From: Streptomyces ruber
GTDB taxonomy: Bacteria; Actinomycetota; Actinomycetes; Streptomycetales; Streptomycetaceae
Reading direction: 5' to 3'
Assembly (NCBI RefSeq): GCF_014648075.1
Contig: NZ_BMQK01000015.1
Span: 1 to 64,000, forward strand
Length of the DNA: 64,000 nucleotides
This document shows, one piece after another, positions 1 to 8,549 of the stretch (its first letter is position 1; the number at the start of each line of letters is the position of its first letter). The translations under genes were made by a program, and so were the position numbers. The notes below the pieces were generated by a model. It was not told the DNA's origin and made no database searches. It saw nothing but the letters and a program-made list of their open reading frames with translations.

Positions 1-200
1 CCACCCCCCAGGTCATTGGTTCGACAGGGGGGAACAGTCATGCCGGGCCCGGAGGCCAGCGGCCCTCTTGCAGGACCGCGAAAAACATAACGGGGGGGGG
101 GAGGGAGCCGTCCTCCCCACGGTGGTCCCACCACCCACCAAGAACCCCCACAACCCGGTCCGGACGGACCGGCCCCGCCGCCGGGGCCTAGGCTGGATGC
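1..200. other. Left-edge intergenic segment upstream of folP
   Basis: No gene can be called here. A minus-strand ATG at 41 opens a frame that runs off the left edge, but no ribosome binding site supports it. The segment contains a long G tract around 92-103 and a run of C-rich motifs just before folP. It presumably carries the folP promoter, but I see no convincing -10/-35 pair. Confidence 0.3.
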
Positions 201-1067
201 ATGAGCACGCAGAACGAGCGCACCGGCGTGGCGGGACTGCCCGCCTGGGACCGCTGTGCGGTCATGGGCGTCGTCAACGTCACCCCGGACTCGTTCTCCG
301 ACGGAGGCCGCTGGTTCGACACCACCGCCGCCGTCAAGCACGGCCTGGACCTCGTCGCCGAGGGCGCCGACCTGGTGGACGTGGGCGGCGAGTCCACCCG
401 CCCCGGCGCCTCCCGAGTCGACGAGGCGGAGGAGCTGCGGCGTGTCGTCCCCGTCGTCCGCGGTCTCGCCTCCGAAGGCGTCGTCGTCTCCGTCGACACC
501 ATGCGCGCCTCCGTCGCCGAGCAGTCCCTCGCCGCCGGAGCCGCCCTGGTCAACGATGTCAGCGGAGGTCTCGCCGACCCCGCGATGGTCCCGGTCGTCG
601 CCGCGGCGGGCGCCCCCTTCGTCGTGATGCACTGGCGCGGCTTCCTGGCGGGCGGCAACGTGAGAGGCGTGTACGAGGACGTCGTCGCCGAGGTCGTCGA
701 CGAGCTCCACGCGCGCGTGGAGGCCGTGCTGGCCGGCGGCGTCGCCCCCGACCGCGTCGTCGTCGACCCCGGGCTCGGCTTCTCCAAGGACGCCGAGCAC
801 GACATCGCACTCCTCGCCCACCTCGACCGCCTGCACGGCCTCGGCCACCCCCTCCTCGTCGCCGCCTCGCGCAAACGGTTCCTCGGCCGCGTCCTGGCCG
901 GCCCCGAGGGCACCGTGCCGCCCGCGCGCGAGCGCGACGCCGCCACCGCCGCCGTCTCCGCGCTCGCCGCCCACCAGGGCGCCTGGGCGGTCCGCGTCCA
1001 CGAGGTACGGGCCACCGCCGACGCCGTACGCGTGGCACGGGCCGTGGAAGGGGCCCGGCAGCGGTGA
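201..1067 (+). CDS. folP: Dihydropteroate synthase
   Basis: This 288-residue protein condenses 6-hydroxymethyl-dihydropterin pyrophosphate with para-aminobenzoate to make dihydropteroate, the sulfonamide-targeted step of folate synthesis. It is a cytosolic TIM barrel. Visible signatures are NVTPDSFSDGG near residue 27, the VDVGGESTRPGA segment, and the late ASRKRFLG segment whose Lys/Arg contact the pterin. Length is normal for the family. The ATG at 201 starts right at the conserved region, leaving only a 20-residue leader. It opens a plus-strand folate operon; its stop overlaps the next gene's GTG (GTGA), implying translational coupling. Identification is secure. Confidence 0.97.
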   Translation: MSTQNERTGVAGLPAWDRCAVMGVVNVTPDSFSDGGRWFDTTAAVKHGLDLVAEGADLVDVGGESTRPGASRVDEAEELRRVVPVVRGLASEGVVVSVDTMRASVAEQSLAAGAALVNDVSGGLADPAMVPVVAAAGAPFVVMHWRGFLAGGNVRGVYEDVVAEVVDELHARVEAVLAGGVAPDRVVVDPGLGFSKDAEHDIALLAHLDRLHGLGHPLLVAASRKRFLGRVLAGPEGTVPPARERDAATAAVSALAAHQGAWAVRVHEVRATADAVRVARAVEGARQR

Positions 1068-1570
1068 GCGCGCCCGAGACCGACGTCGAGCAGGTCGAGC
1101 TCGCCAACAGGGCCTACTACGAGGCGATGGAGCAGGGCGACTTCGAGACCCTCTCCTCGCTGTGGCTGACCCCCTCCGACGTCGGGGTCGACGAGCAGTA
1201 CCACGACCCGGCGGAGACCGGTGTCATCTCCTGCGTCCACCCCGGCTGGCCGGTCCTCACCGGCCGCGGCGAGGTGCTGCGGTCGTACGCCCTGATCATG
1301 GCGAACACCGACTACATCCAGTTCTTCCTGACCGACGTCCATGTGTCCGTCACCGGCGACACCGCCCTCGTGACCTGCACGGAGAACATCCTCAGCGGCG
1401 GCCCGGCCCCCGAGGGCGGCGACGAACCGGGCCCGCTCGTCGGCCAGCTGGTGGTCAGCACGAACGTCTTCCGGCGCACTTCCGACGGCTGGAAGATGTG
1501 GTCCCACCACGCCTCACCGGTCCTCTCCGAGACCGACGGCGACGAGGGCGACGACACACCCGGCCGTTGA
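1064..1570 (+). CDS. NTF2-like (SnoaL-fold) protein
   Basis: This 168-residue protein has the cone-shaped NTF2/SnoaL-like fold pattern: an N-terminal helix (VELANRAYYEAMEQGDFETL), a CVHPGWPVLTGRGEV segment, and C-terminal strands ending in W-K-M-W-SHHASPV. Members of this fold are enzymes or ligand binders of diverse function, and no catalytic set can be assigned. It starts at GTG 1064, overlapping the folP stop by GTGA, and is followed by a 350-base gap before folB. A gene of this family commonly sits inside actinobacterial folate clusters, so a link with folate metabolism is possible but unproven. The C-terminus is acidic and probably disordered. Confidence 0.85.
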   Translation: MSAPETDVEQVELANRAYYEAMEQGDFETLSSLWLTPSDVGVDEQYHDPAETGVISCVHPGWPVLTGRGEVLRSYALIMANTDYIQFFLTDVHVSVTGDTALVTCTENILSGGPAPEGGDEPGPLVGQLVVSTNVFRRTSDGWKMWSHHASPVLSETDGDEGDDTPGR

Positions 1571-1921
1571 CGGCACACCCGTAGGAGCGGGCGGGCGGAC
1601 ACCGGCCGGCCCGCGGACCCGGACGTCCCGGGCGGCGGCGGGCGGCGGCAGTGGTGCGGGCGGCGGCGGGCGGGACAGTGGCCGGAATCACGGCCCCCGG
1701 TTCGCCCCGCTCCCCGACCGGCCGGCCCGCCCGTTCACCCGGGAAACACCTGGTGAAACCTGCCCGTCCACGGCCCCGCCCGGCCTCTCATGGGCAAGCA
1801 CTGTCGGTGCCCGCGGGTAGATTCGGTGGGACCGGGGTGTCCACGGCGTCCGGCACGCACCGGCCGGGGCCGGGGAGCGCCCCCGAGACAGCACAGCCCG
1901 ACGATTGCAGGAGTGATTCGC
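1571..1921 (+). other. Intergenic region with probable folB promoter
   Basis: No gene is visible. A TAGATT hexamer at 1818-1823 is a plausible -10 for folB-folK-DUF3180, but no good -35 lies 17 bases upstream. The rest is G+C-rich sequence with short direct repeats of GCGGCGG. Confidence 0.3.
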
Positions 1922-2281
1922 GTGGATCGTGTCGCGCTGCGCGGCCTGAGGGCCCGCGGGCACCACGGTGTCTTCCCGGAGGAACGGGAGAAGGGGCAGA
2001 CCTTCGTCGTGGACCTCGCCCTGGGCCTGGACACCCGGCCTGCCGCGGCCGACGACGACCTGGCGAAGACCGTGCACTACGGCATCGTGGCGGAAGAGGT
2101 CGTCGCCGTCGTCGAGGGCGAGCCCGTCGACCTCGTCGAGACGCTCGCCGAGCGCATAGCACAGGTGTGCCTGAACCACGAAGGGGTCCAGGAGGTCGAG
2201 GTCTGCGTCCACAAGCCGCAGGCGCCCATCACGGTCCCCTTCGACGACGTGACCGTCACCATCACCCGGAGCCGAGCATGA
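1922..2281 (+). CDS. folB: Dihydroneopterin aldolase
   Basis: This 119-residue protein cleaves 7,8-dihydroneopterin to 6-hydroxymethyl-dihydropterin and glycolaldehyde in folate synthesis. It belongs to the T-fold family and is expected to be octameric. Visible family features are the start RVALRGLRARGHHGVF, the glutamate-containing EREKGQTFVVDL strand, the T-V-HYG tyrosine motif, and the VHKPQAPI strand near the end. GTG 1922 is chosen because AGGAG at 1909-1913 sits 8 bases upstream; an in-frame GTG at 1913 lies inside that site. The stop overlaps the folK ATG (ATGA). Length matches the family. Confidence 0.96.
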   Translation: MDRVALRGLRARGHHGVFPEEREKGQTFVVDLALGLDTRPAAADDDLAKTVHYGIVAEEVVAVVEGEPVDLVETLAERIAQVCLNHEGVQEVEVCVHKPQAPITVPFDDVTVTITRSRA

Positions 2282-2889
2282 CCGCGTCCTTCACCGAGGG
2301 TTCCAGCGACCCGACCGTCCAGCCGGTGCCCGCCTCGGTCGTCGAGCAGGTGGACGCCGCCGACAGCACCCTGCACAACCCCCAGCGCGCCGTCCTCTCC
2401 ATCGGCGCCAACCTGGGCAACCGCCTGGAGACGCTCCAGGGCGCCGTCGACGCCCTGGAGGACACACCCGGGGTACGGATCAAGGCCGTCTCCCCGGTGT
2501 ACGAGACGGAGCCCTGGGGCGTCGAGCCCGGCAGCCAGCCCACGTACTTCAACGCGGTCGTCCTGCTGAAGACGACCCTCCCGCCCGACTCGCTGCTGGA
2601 GCGCGCCCACGCGGTGGAGGAGGCCTTCCACCGCGTACGGGACGAACGGTGGGGCCCGCGCACCCTGGACGTGGACATCGTCACCTACGCCGACGTGGTC
2701 TCCGACGACCCCGTCCTCACGCTGCCCCACCCGCGCGCGCACGAGCGCGCGTTCGTCCTCGCGCCCTGGCACGACGTGGACCCCGAGGCGGAGCTGCCCG
2801 GCCACGGCCCGGTCGCCCAGCTCCTCGACCGGCTCACCCGAACCGGTGTCACGCCCCGCGCCGACCTGGAACTCCGGCTGCCCGAGTAG
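2278..2889 (+). CDS. folK: 2-amino-4-hydroxy-6-hydroxymethyldihydropteridine pyrophosphokinase
   Basis: This 203-residue HPPK transfers pyrophosphate from ATP to 6-hydroxymethyl-dihydropterin, making the FolP substrate. The core begins at LSIGANLGNRLETL near residue 43. It includes PVYETEPWG, the basic RVRDERWGPRTLDVDIV segment that carries the Mg/ATP aspartates, and HPRAHERAFVL. A roughly 40-residue N-terminal extension with no recognisable domain precedes the fold. The gene is coupled to folB through ATGA. FolB, FolK and FolP act on consecutive pterin intermediates. Confidence 0.96.
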   Translation: MTASFTEGSSDPTVQPVPASVVEQVDAADSTLHNPQRAVLSIGANLGNRLETLQGAVDALEDTPGVRIKAVSPVYETEPWGVEPGSQPTYFNAVVLLKTTLPPDSLLERAHAVEEAFHRVRDERWGPRTLDVDIVTYADVVSDDPVLTLPHPRAHERAFVLAPWHDVDPEAELPGHGPVAQLLDRLTRTGVTPRADLELRLPE

Positions 2890-2953
2890 TCGTTATGGTC
2901 TACCGGGCACGGAAAACTCCGGCGGCCGCCGGCGACACCGACGAAGGGACATC

Positions 2954-3442
2954 GTGAGAGAGCTGCGCATCAGGACGCTGGCCGCGGTGTTCGTGGTGGC
3001 CGGAGTGCTGTCCTGGGCCGGAGCCCGCCTGTGGAACTCGATGGGCACGCTGCCGAGCGTTCCGCTCGCCGCGCCCATCGTGCTCGCCCTGATCGCCGTC
3101 GTCCTGCTCGCCACGGCGCTCTCGCTGCGCGGCCGGCTCAGGGCCCAGCGCGAGCGCCGTCCGGGCGCCGAGGGCGTCGACCCCATGCTCGCGGCCCGCG
3201 CGGTCGTCTTCGGCCAGGCGAGTGCACTGGTCGCGGCCCTGGTCGCGGGCGTGTACGGCGGCGTGGGCGTCTTCCTCCTGGAGTCCCTGGAGATCCCCGC
3301 CCGCCGCGACCAGGCGATCTACGCCGGTTTCTCCGTCCTCGCGGGCCTCGCCGTCATAGCGGCCGCCCTGTTCCTGGAGCGCGTCTGCAGACTCCCCGAG
3401 GACGACGACACCAACGGCGAGGGCACGGTCCGCGCGGCGTGA
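2954..3442 (+). CDS. DUF3180 integral membrane protein
   Basis: This 162-residue protein has four hydrophobic segments (about residues 7-25, 37-55, 85-106 and 121-140) separated by an Arg-rich loop. The pattern matches DUF3180, an actinobacterial membrane family that almost always follows folK. Its function is unknown; because of its position, transport or membrane anchoring of a folate-related step has been an obvious guess. The GTG at 2954 is preceded by AAGGGA at 2944-2949. It is the last gene of the folate operon, and a hairpin follows the stop. Confidence 0.88.
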   Translation: MRELRIRTLAAVFVVAGVLSWAGARLWNSMGTLPSVPLAAPIVLALIAVVLLATALSLRGRLRAQRERRPGAEGVDPMLAARAVVFGQASALVAALVAGVYGGVGVFLLESLEIPARRDQAIYAGFSVLAGLAVIAAALFLERVCRLPEDDDTNGEGTVRAA

Positions 3443-3479
3443 GGACATGCGTGCCCGAGGGCATGGGCGAGGGCATGAA

Positions 3480-3513
3480 CCGGGGCTGCCGGGTGACCAC
3501 CTGACAGCCCCGG
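3480..3513. terminator. Hairpin between the converging folate operon and folE
   Basis: A 9-bp perfect stem, CCGGGGCTG paired with CAGCCCCGG, encloses a 16-base loop. It lies 37 bases after the DUF3180 stop and 28 bases beyond the folE stop, so it can serve transcripts arriving from both sides. Confidence 0.6.
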
Positions 3514-3540
3514 ATCTTCCGGCCCGCAGCCCCGCACCCG

Positions 3541-4146
3541 TCAGCGGGCCATGATCAGGCTCATCGCCTCGTTCCTCGTGGCCGCGTCCCGCAGCTGTCC
3601 GCGCACCGCGGACGTGATCGTCTTGGCTCCGGGCTTGCGGATGCCACGCATCGACATGCACATGTGCTCGCACTCCACGACGACGATCACGCCGCGCGGC
3701 TCCAGGATCTCCATCAGGGAGTCGGCGATCTGCGTCGTGAGGCGCTCCTGGACCTGCGGGCGCCGGGCGAACACGTCCACCAGCCGGGCCAGCTTCGACA
3801 GGCCGGTGATCTTCCCCGAGGTGGACGGGATGTAGCCCACGTGGGCGACGCCCCGGAACGGCACCAGGTGGTGCTCGCAGGTGCTGAAGACCTCGATGTC
3901 CTTCACGAGCACCATCTCGTCGTGCCCGAGGTCGAACGTGGTCGTCAGCACGTCCTCCGGCTGCTGCCACAGACCCGCGAAGATCTCCCGGTACGCCCGG
4001 GCCACCCGCCCCGGAGTCTCCTTCAGGCCCTCCCGGTCCGGGTCCTCCCCGACCGCGATCAGCAATTCCCGTACGGCGTTCTCGGCGCGCTTCTCGTCGA
4101 ACTCACCGATCGGCCCTTCGCCGTCCAGCGTCACGGGGTCGGTCAT
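3541..4146 (-). CDS. folE: GTP cyclohydrolase I
   Basis: This 201-residue enzyme converts GTP to 7,8-dihydroneopterin triphosphate, the entry step of folate synthesis. The zinc ligands are visible in CEHHLVPF and VECEHMCMSMRG, together with the fold-I motif SGKITGLSKLARLV. ATG 4146 is chosen over the in-frame ATG at 4254 because the upstream extension is not family-like and GAGG lies about 9 bases before 4146. The gene follows ftsH on the minus strand with a 146-base gap. It converges with the folB/folK/folP operon that uses its downstream product. Confidence 0.96.
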   Translation of the reverse strand: MTDPVTLDGEGPIGEFDEKRAENAVRELLIAVGEDPDREGLKETPGRVARAYREIFAGLWQQPEDVLTTTFDLGHDEMVLVKDIEVFSTCEHHLVPFRGVAHVGYIPSTSGKITGLSKLARLVDVFARRPQVQERLTTQIADSLMEILEPRGVIVVVECEHMCMSMRGIRKPGAKTITSAVRGQLRDAATRNEAMSLIMAR

Positions 4147-4292
4147 GTGCGGTGCCTCGTTCCTGTGCCTTCCGACGCGTACGAGTGGACGCGTCTCATG
4201 TGCGGTCATGCGGAATGCCGCGCTCCTCAGGCTAGAACCTGGGGGGCGCGGCATTCATTCCGGTCCTGACGGGAGCTCCGGGGAGCGTGGGG

Positions 4293-6320
4293 TCAGCTCT
4301 CCCGGCGGTCCTCCGGGGAGGGCTCCGGCGAGGAGACGGACTCGGCGGCACCGGTGATCGCCGACGACGCGCCGTTCACCCCGTTCGTCAGTGCGAGCTC
4401 CTTGGGGGAGAGCACCGGCGGGCGGGTGGACGGGGTGCGGCGGGACGAACCGGTCCACGCCGGCCGCGGCGGGCGCTTGACGATCGGGGCGAAGATCTCA
4501 GCGATCTCCTCCTTGCCGAGCGTCTCCTTCTCCAGGAGCGCGAGGACGAGGTTGTCGAGGACGTCCCGGTTCTCCACCAGGATCTCCCACGCCTCGTTGT
4601 GCGCGGTCTCGATCAGCTTCTTGACCTCTTCGTCGACCAGCGCGGCGACCTCTTCCGAGTAGTCGCGCTGGTGCGCCATCTCCCGGCCGAGGAACGGCTC
4701 GGTGTTGTCGCCGCCGAACTTGATCGCGCCGAGACGCTCGGTCATGCCGTACTGCGTGACCATCGCGCGGGCGGTGGCGGTGGCCTTCTCGATGTCGTTC
4801 GCGGCACCCGTGGTCGGGTCGTGGAAGACGAGCTCCTCGGCCGCGCGGCCGCCCAGCATGTAGGCCAGCTGGTCCAGCATCTCGTTGCGCGTGGTGGAGT
4901 ACTTGTCCTCGTCCGGGAGGACCATCGTGTAGCCGAGGGCGCGGCCGCGGGACAGGATCGTGATCTTGTGGACCGGGTCGGAGTTCGGCGAGGCCGCCGC
5001 GACCAGGGCGTGACCGCCCTCGTGGTACGCGGTGATCTTCTTCTCCTTGTCCGACATGATCCGGGTGCGCTTCTGGGGGCCGGCGACCACGCGGTCGATG
5101 GCCTCGTCGAGCATCTGGTTGTCGATCAGCTTCTTGTCGCTGCGGGCCGTGAGCAGCGCCGCCTCGTTCAGCACGTTCGACAGGTCGGCGCCCGTGAAGC
5201 CCGGGGTACGGCGGGCGACCGCGGACAGGTCGACGTCCGGGGCGACCGGCTTGCCCTTCTGGTGGACCTTGAGGATCTCCAGGCGGCCCTGCATGTCGGG
5301 ACGGTCGACGGCGATCTGGCGGTCGAAGCGGCCCGGGCGCAGCAGCGCCGGGTCGAGGATGTCCGGGCGGTTCGTCGCGGCGATGAGGATGACACCGCCC
5401 TTGACGTCGAAGCCGTCCATCTCGACGAGCAGCTGGTTCAGCGTCTGCTCGCGCTCGTCGTGACCACCGCCGAGGCCGGCGCCGCGGTGGCGGCCGACCG
5501 CGTCGATCTCGTCGACGAAGACGATCGCCGGGGCGTTGGCCTTGGCCTGCTCGAACAGGTCGCGGACCCGGGAGGCACCGACACCGACGAACATCTCGAC
5601 GAAGTCGGAACCGGAGATCGAGTAGAAGGGAACGCCGGCTTCGCCCGCGACGGCGCGCGCGAGCAGGGTCTTGCCCGTACCGGGCGGGCCGTACAGCAGC
5701 ACACCCTTGGGGATCTTGGCGCCCACGGCCTGGAACTTGGCGGGCTCCTGGAGGAACTCCTTGATCTCGTGGAGTTCCTCGACGGCCTCGTCCGAACCGG
5801 CGACATCGGCGAACGTCGTCTTCGGGGTGTCCTTGGTGATGAGCTTGGCCTTGGACTTCCCGAAGTTCATGACCCGGGAGCCGCCGCCCTGCATCTGGTT
5901 CATCAGGAACAGGAAGACGACCACGATCAGGACGAAGGGCAGCAGGGAGAGCAGGATCCCGACGAAGGGGTTCTGCTTCGAGGGCGAAACCGTGTAGCCG
6001 TCCTCGAGCTGCTTGTTCTGGAACTTCTCCTGCAGCGTGGCGGCCAGGGACACACCCTGGTTGTCGATGTAGCTCGCCTGGATCTTCGAGCTGCCCTCGA
6101 CCTTTTCGTTGTTCTTGAGCTCGACCTTGATGATCTGCTCGTCACCGGTGGTCAGCTTGGCCGACTTGACCTTGTCCTCATTGATCGCCTGGACGACCTG
6201 GCCCGTGTCCACCGTCTTGTAGCCGCCGGACGAGCCGACGACCTGCATCAACACGACCACGGCAAGGACGGCCAGCACGATCCACATGACCGGCCCACGG
6301 AAGTATCGCTTCACGTCCAT
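4293..6320 (-). CDS. ftsH: ATP-dependent zinc metalloprotease FtsH
   Basis: This membrane-anchored AAA+ protease degrades unfolded and selected regulatory proteins at the cytoplasmic membrane. From MDVKRYF the order is: transmembrane segment (about 10-29), extracytoplasmic domain, second transmembrane segment (about 118-140), Walker A GPPGTGKT (211-218), Walker B VFVDEID, the arginine-finger region RPGRFDR, and catalytic zinc site HEGGH (433-437). The tail after residue 610 is Pro/Ser/Thr-rich and variable. An in-frame ATG 36 bases upstream (6356) would add 12 residues; neither start has a clear ribosome binding site, so 6320 rests on similarity. It lies between hpt and folE, as in other actinobacteria. 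Confidence 0.95.
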   Translation of the reverse strand: MDVKRYFRGPVMWIVLAVLAVVVLMQVVGSSGGYKTVDTGQVVQAINEDKVKSAKLTTGDEQIIKVELKNNEKVEGSSKIQASYIDNQGVSLAATLQEKFQNKQLEDGYTVSPSKQNPFVGILLSLLPFVLIVVVFLFLMNQMQGGGSRVMNFGKSKAKLITKDTPKTTFADVAGSDEAVEELHEIKEFLQEPAKFQAVGAKIPKGVLLYGPPGTGKTLLARAVAGEAGVPFYSISGSDFVEMFVGVGASRVRDLFEQAKANAPAIVFVDEIDAVGRHRGAGLGGGHDEREQTLNQLLVEMDGFDVKGGVILIAATNRPDILDPALLRPGRFDRQIAVDRPDMQGRLEILKVHQKGKPVAPDVDLSAVARRTPGFTGADLSNVLNEAALLTARSDKKLIDNQMLDEAIDRVVAGPQKRTRIMSDKEKKITAYHEGGHALVAAASPNSDPVHKITILSRGRALGYTMVLPDEDKYSTTRNEMLDQLAYMLGGRAAEELVFHDPTTGAANDIEKATATARAMVTQYGMTERLGAIKFGGDNTEPFLGREMAHQRDYSEEVAALVDEEVKKLIETAHNEAWEILVENRDVLDNLVLALLEKETLGKEEIAEIFAPIVKRPPRPAWTGSSRRTPSTRPPVLSPKELALTNGVNGASSAITGAAESVSSPEPSPEDRRES

Positions 6321-6531
6321 CCATACGGAGCGGTGCCGCCCCGTCCCTCCTGCCATAGTGAGTTTGATAAAGGCTGTTCTTCGGACGGTACCCCAGCATT
6401 GTCACCCGAAGCCGCGCGGGACGGCTGACAAACCCGTCTCTGCATGCTCCAACGGCGCGAAACCCGCTGGGGTTCCCGATCGTCTTACAGGGCTTGCGCC
6501 ACAAGGGCTCCCCGGCCCGTACGGCGCGGGT

Positions 6532-7092
6532 TCAGCCTCCGTAGACGTGAGGCGCGAGCGTACCGACGAACGGAAGGTTGCGGTACTTCTCGGCGTAGTC
6601 GAGTCCGTAACCCACGACGAATTCGTTGGGGATGTCGAACCCGACCCATTCCACGTCGATGGCGACCTTGGCCGCCTCCGGCTTGCGCAGCAGGGTGCAC
6701 ACCTTGAGGGAGGCGGGCTCGCGGGAGCCCAGGTTGGTGATCAGCCAGGACAGGGTCAGGCCGGAGTCGATGATGTCCTCGACGATCAGGACGTGCTTGC
6801 CCTTGATGTCGGTGTCGAGGTCCTTGAGGATCCGTACGACGCCGGAGGACTGGGTGCCCGCGCCGTAGGAGGAGACGGCCATCCAGTCCATGGTGAGGGG
6901 GGTGGACAGCGCCCGGGCGAGGTCCGCCATCACCATCACCGCGCCCTTGAGGACACCGACGATGAGCAGGTCCTTGCCCGCGTACTCCGCGTCGATCTTC
7001 GCGGCCAGCTCCGCCAGCTTCGCGTCGATCTCTTCCTTGGTGATGAGCACCTTCTCGAGGTCGGCACCCATGTCTTTCGCGTCCACCCGCAT
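6532..7092 (-). CDS. hpt: Hypoxanthine phosphoribosyltransferase
   Basis: This 186-residue purine-salvage enzyme makes IMP or GMP from hypoxanthine or guanine and PRPP. The PRPP-binding motif HVLIVEDIIDSGLTL and the purine-contact region WVGFDIPNEFVVGYGLDY are plain. The flexible-loop tyrosine is in AVSSYGAGTQSSG. ATG 7092 is used; the GTG immediately before it is an equally readable start. It lies 81 bases downstream of tilS on the same strand, an association (tilS-hpt-ftsH) found across many bacteria. Confidence 0.96.
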   Translation of the reverse strand: MRVDAKDMGADLEKVLITKEEIDAKLAELAAKIDAEYAGKDLLIVGVLKGAVMVMADLARALSTPLTMDWMAVSSYGAGTQSSGVVRILKDLDTDIKGKHVLIVEDIIDSGLTLSWLITNLGSREPASLKVCTLLRKPEAAKVAIDVEWVGFDIPNEFVVGYGLDYAEKYRNLPFVGTLAPHVYGG

Positions 7093-7173
7093 CACTTTCG
7101 GTCGTCCCGCTCGTACGGCTGACCGGCGCGCCCCGCGAGGGGAGCTGCCGGGCGCCTCCCGCAGGGGGCGACG

Positions 7174-8355
7174 TCAGCCTTGCCGAATCACCAGTCTGCC
7201 ACCCTGCCGCTGGGCGACGACCTTGCCGGGGAGGTTGATGGCCCCCTGGCCGCGCCAGCCGGTGATCAGCCGGTCGACCTCCTCGATGTGCCGGGCGAAG
7301 AGGGAGCCCGCCGGGGCGCCCGCGTCGATGGCGGCGCGGCGCAGGACACGGCGCCGTACGGCGGGGGGCAGCGCGTGCAGCTTGGCGCACTCCAGCCGGC
7401 CCGCCGCGTCCCGTACGGAGTCCGCCGCCTGGCGTGCCCAGGTGTCGAGGGCGTCGGCGTCGTCCCGGGAGAGCTGGGCGGTACGGGCCAGGGCCTCGAC
7501 GACGCCCTTGCCGAGCGCCTTCTCCAGGGCGGGCAGGCCCTCGTGGCGCAGCCGGGAGCGGGTGTAGGCGGGGTCGGTGTTGTGCGGGTCGTCCCAGACG
7601 GGGAGGGACTGGACCAGACATGCCTTGCGGGCGGTCTGCCGGTCGAGCTGGAGGAAGGGCCGCCGGTAGCGACCGCCGGCTCCCGACACCGCGGCCATGC
7701 CGGACAGGGAGCGGATGCCGGAGCCGCGGGCGAGGCCGAGCAGGACCGTCTCGGCCTGGTCGTCGCGGGTGTGGCCGAGCAGGATCGCGGCGGCGCCGTG
7801 CCGTTCGGCGGCGGCGTCCAGCGCGGTGTAGCGGGCGTCCCGGGCGGCGGCCTCGGGTCCCACCCGGCGTCCGCCGCCCCCCGTGTAGGAGGCGCCGTGC
7901 GCGGCCCGGTCGGAGGCGGGGCCGACGTGCACGGCCACGGCGTCGACGGGGCCGAGTCCGAGGTCCCGCAGGCGCTGGGCGACCTCGTCGGCGCGTACGT
8001 CGGAGCCGGGCTGGAGGCCGTGGTCGACGGTGATGCCGCCGGCCCGGACGCCGAGTTTCGGGGCCTCGAAGGCGAGGGCGGAGGCGAGGGCCATGGAGTC
8101 GGCGCCGCCGGAGCACGCCACGAGCACGAGCGGCGGGGGCGGGGGCGGGGGCACCTCGCCGGCGGGGCGCGGCCGGGGGGCCGGCGCGGCGCCGTACGGC
8201 TCGCACGGGGCGTACGGGTCGTACGGGGTGATCGGGACGGGCTGCTGCGGCGCGTCGGCGGGCCGAGAGGGGGGTGACGGGTGTTCGGTGAGGATGTCGT
8301 GGAGAACGCGGCGGACCGCCAGGCGTATCGCCGCGACCGCAGGATGGGGACCCAT
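7174..8355 (-). CDS. tilS: tRNA(Ile)-lysidine synthase with proline-rich insert
   Basis: This enzyme attaches lysine to C34 of the CAU-anticodon tRNA-Ile so that it reads AUA. The N-type ATP pyrophosphatase P-loop SGGADS is at residues 82-87, followed by ITVDHGLQPGS and LLGHTRDDQAET. The C-terminal part is short, as in actinobacterial forms. Between an N-terminal helix (residues 1-23) and the P-loop strand lies an unusual low-complexity stretch rich in Pro, Tyr and Ala (about 24-75). ATG 8355 is the only start that includes the N-terminal helix. The gene is upstream of hpt and ftsH. Confidence 0.93.
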   Translation of the reverse strand: MGPHPAVAAIRLAVRRVLHDILTEHPSPPSRPADAPQQPVPITPYDPYAPCEPYGAAPAPRPRPAGEVPPPPPPPLVLVACSGGADSMALASALAFEAPKLGVRAGGITVDHGLQPGSDVRADEVAQRLRDLGLGPVDAVAVHVGPASDRAAHGASYTGGGGRRVGPEAAARDARYTALDAAAERHGAAAILLGHTRDDQAETVLLGLARGSGIRSLSGMAAVSGAGGRYRRPFLQLDRQTARKACLVQSLPVWDDPHNTDPAYTRSRLRHEGLPALEKALGKGVVEALARTAQLSRDDADALDTWARQAADSVRDAAGRLECAKLHALPPAVRRRVLRRAAIDAGAPAGSLFARHIEEVDRLITGWRGQGAINLPGKVVAQRQGGRLVIRQG

Positions 8356-8549
8356 GGTCCGGTTCCCTTCACATGAAATTGTCGGGGGCCGACCCGAGGT
8401 CGGTCACTCAGAGTGTGTAGATGGTGACAGAGACGGGCTGTTCCCCGAGCATTGCACGGCTGTCCATGGCTCACGCTCCCTCGGAAGGGTGATTGAGGGG
8501 GCGTCCGCCTGCCGTGGGTGGTACCGGTCTCACGACCCGGCCGTCGTGT

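Noticed and set aside
4287..6428. Long plus-strand open frame of about 713 codons
   Set aside because: It is antisense to ftsH, is very rich in Leu/Val/Arg/Gly from complement codon bias, and has no recognisable domain.
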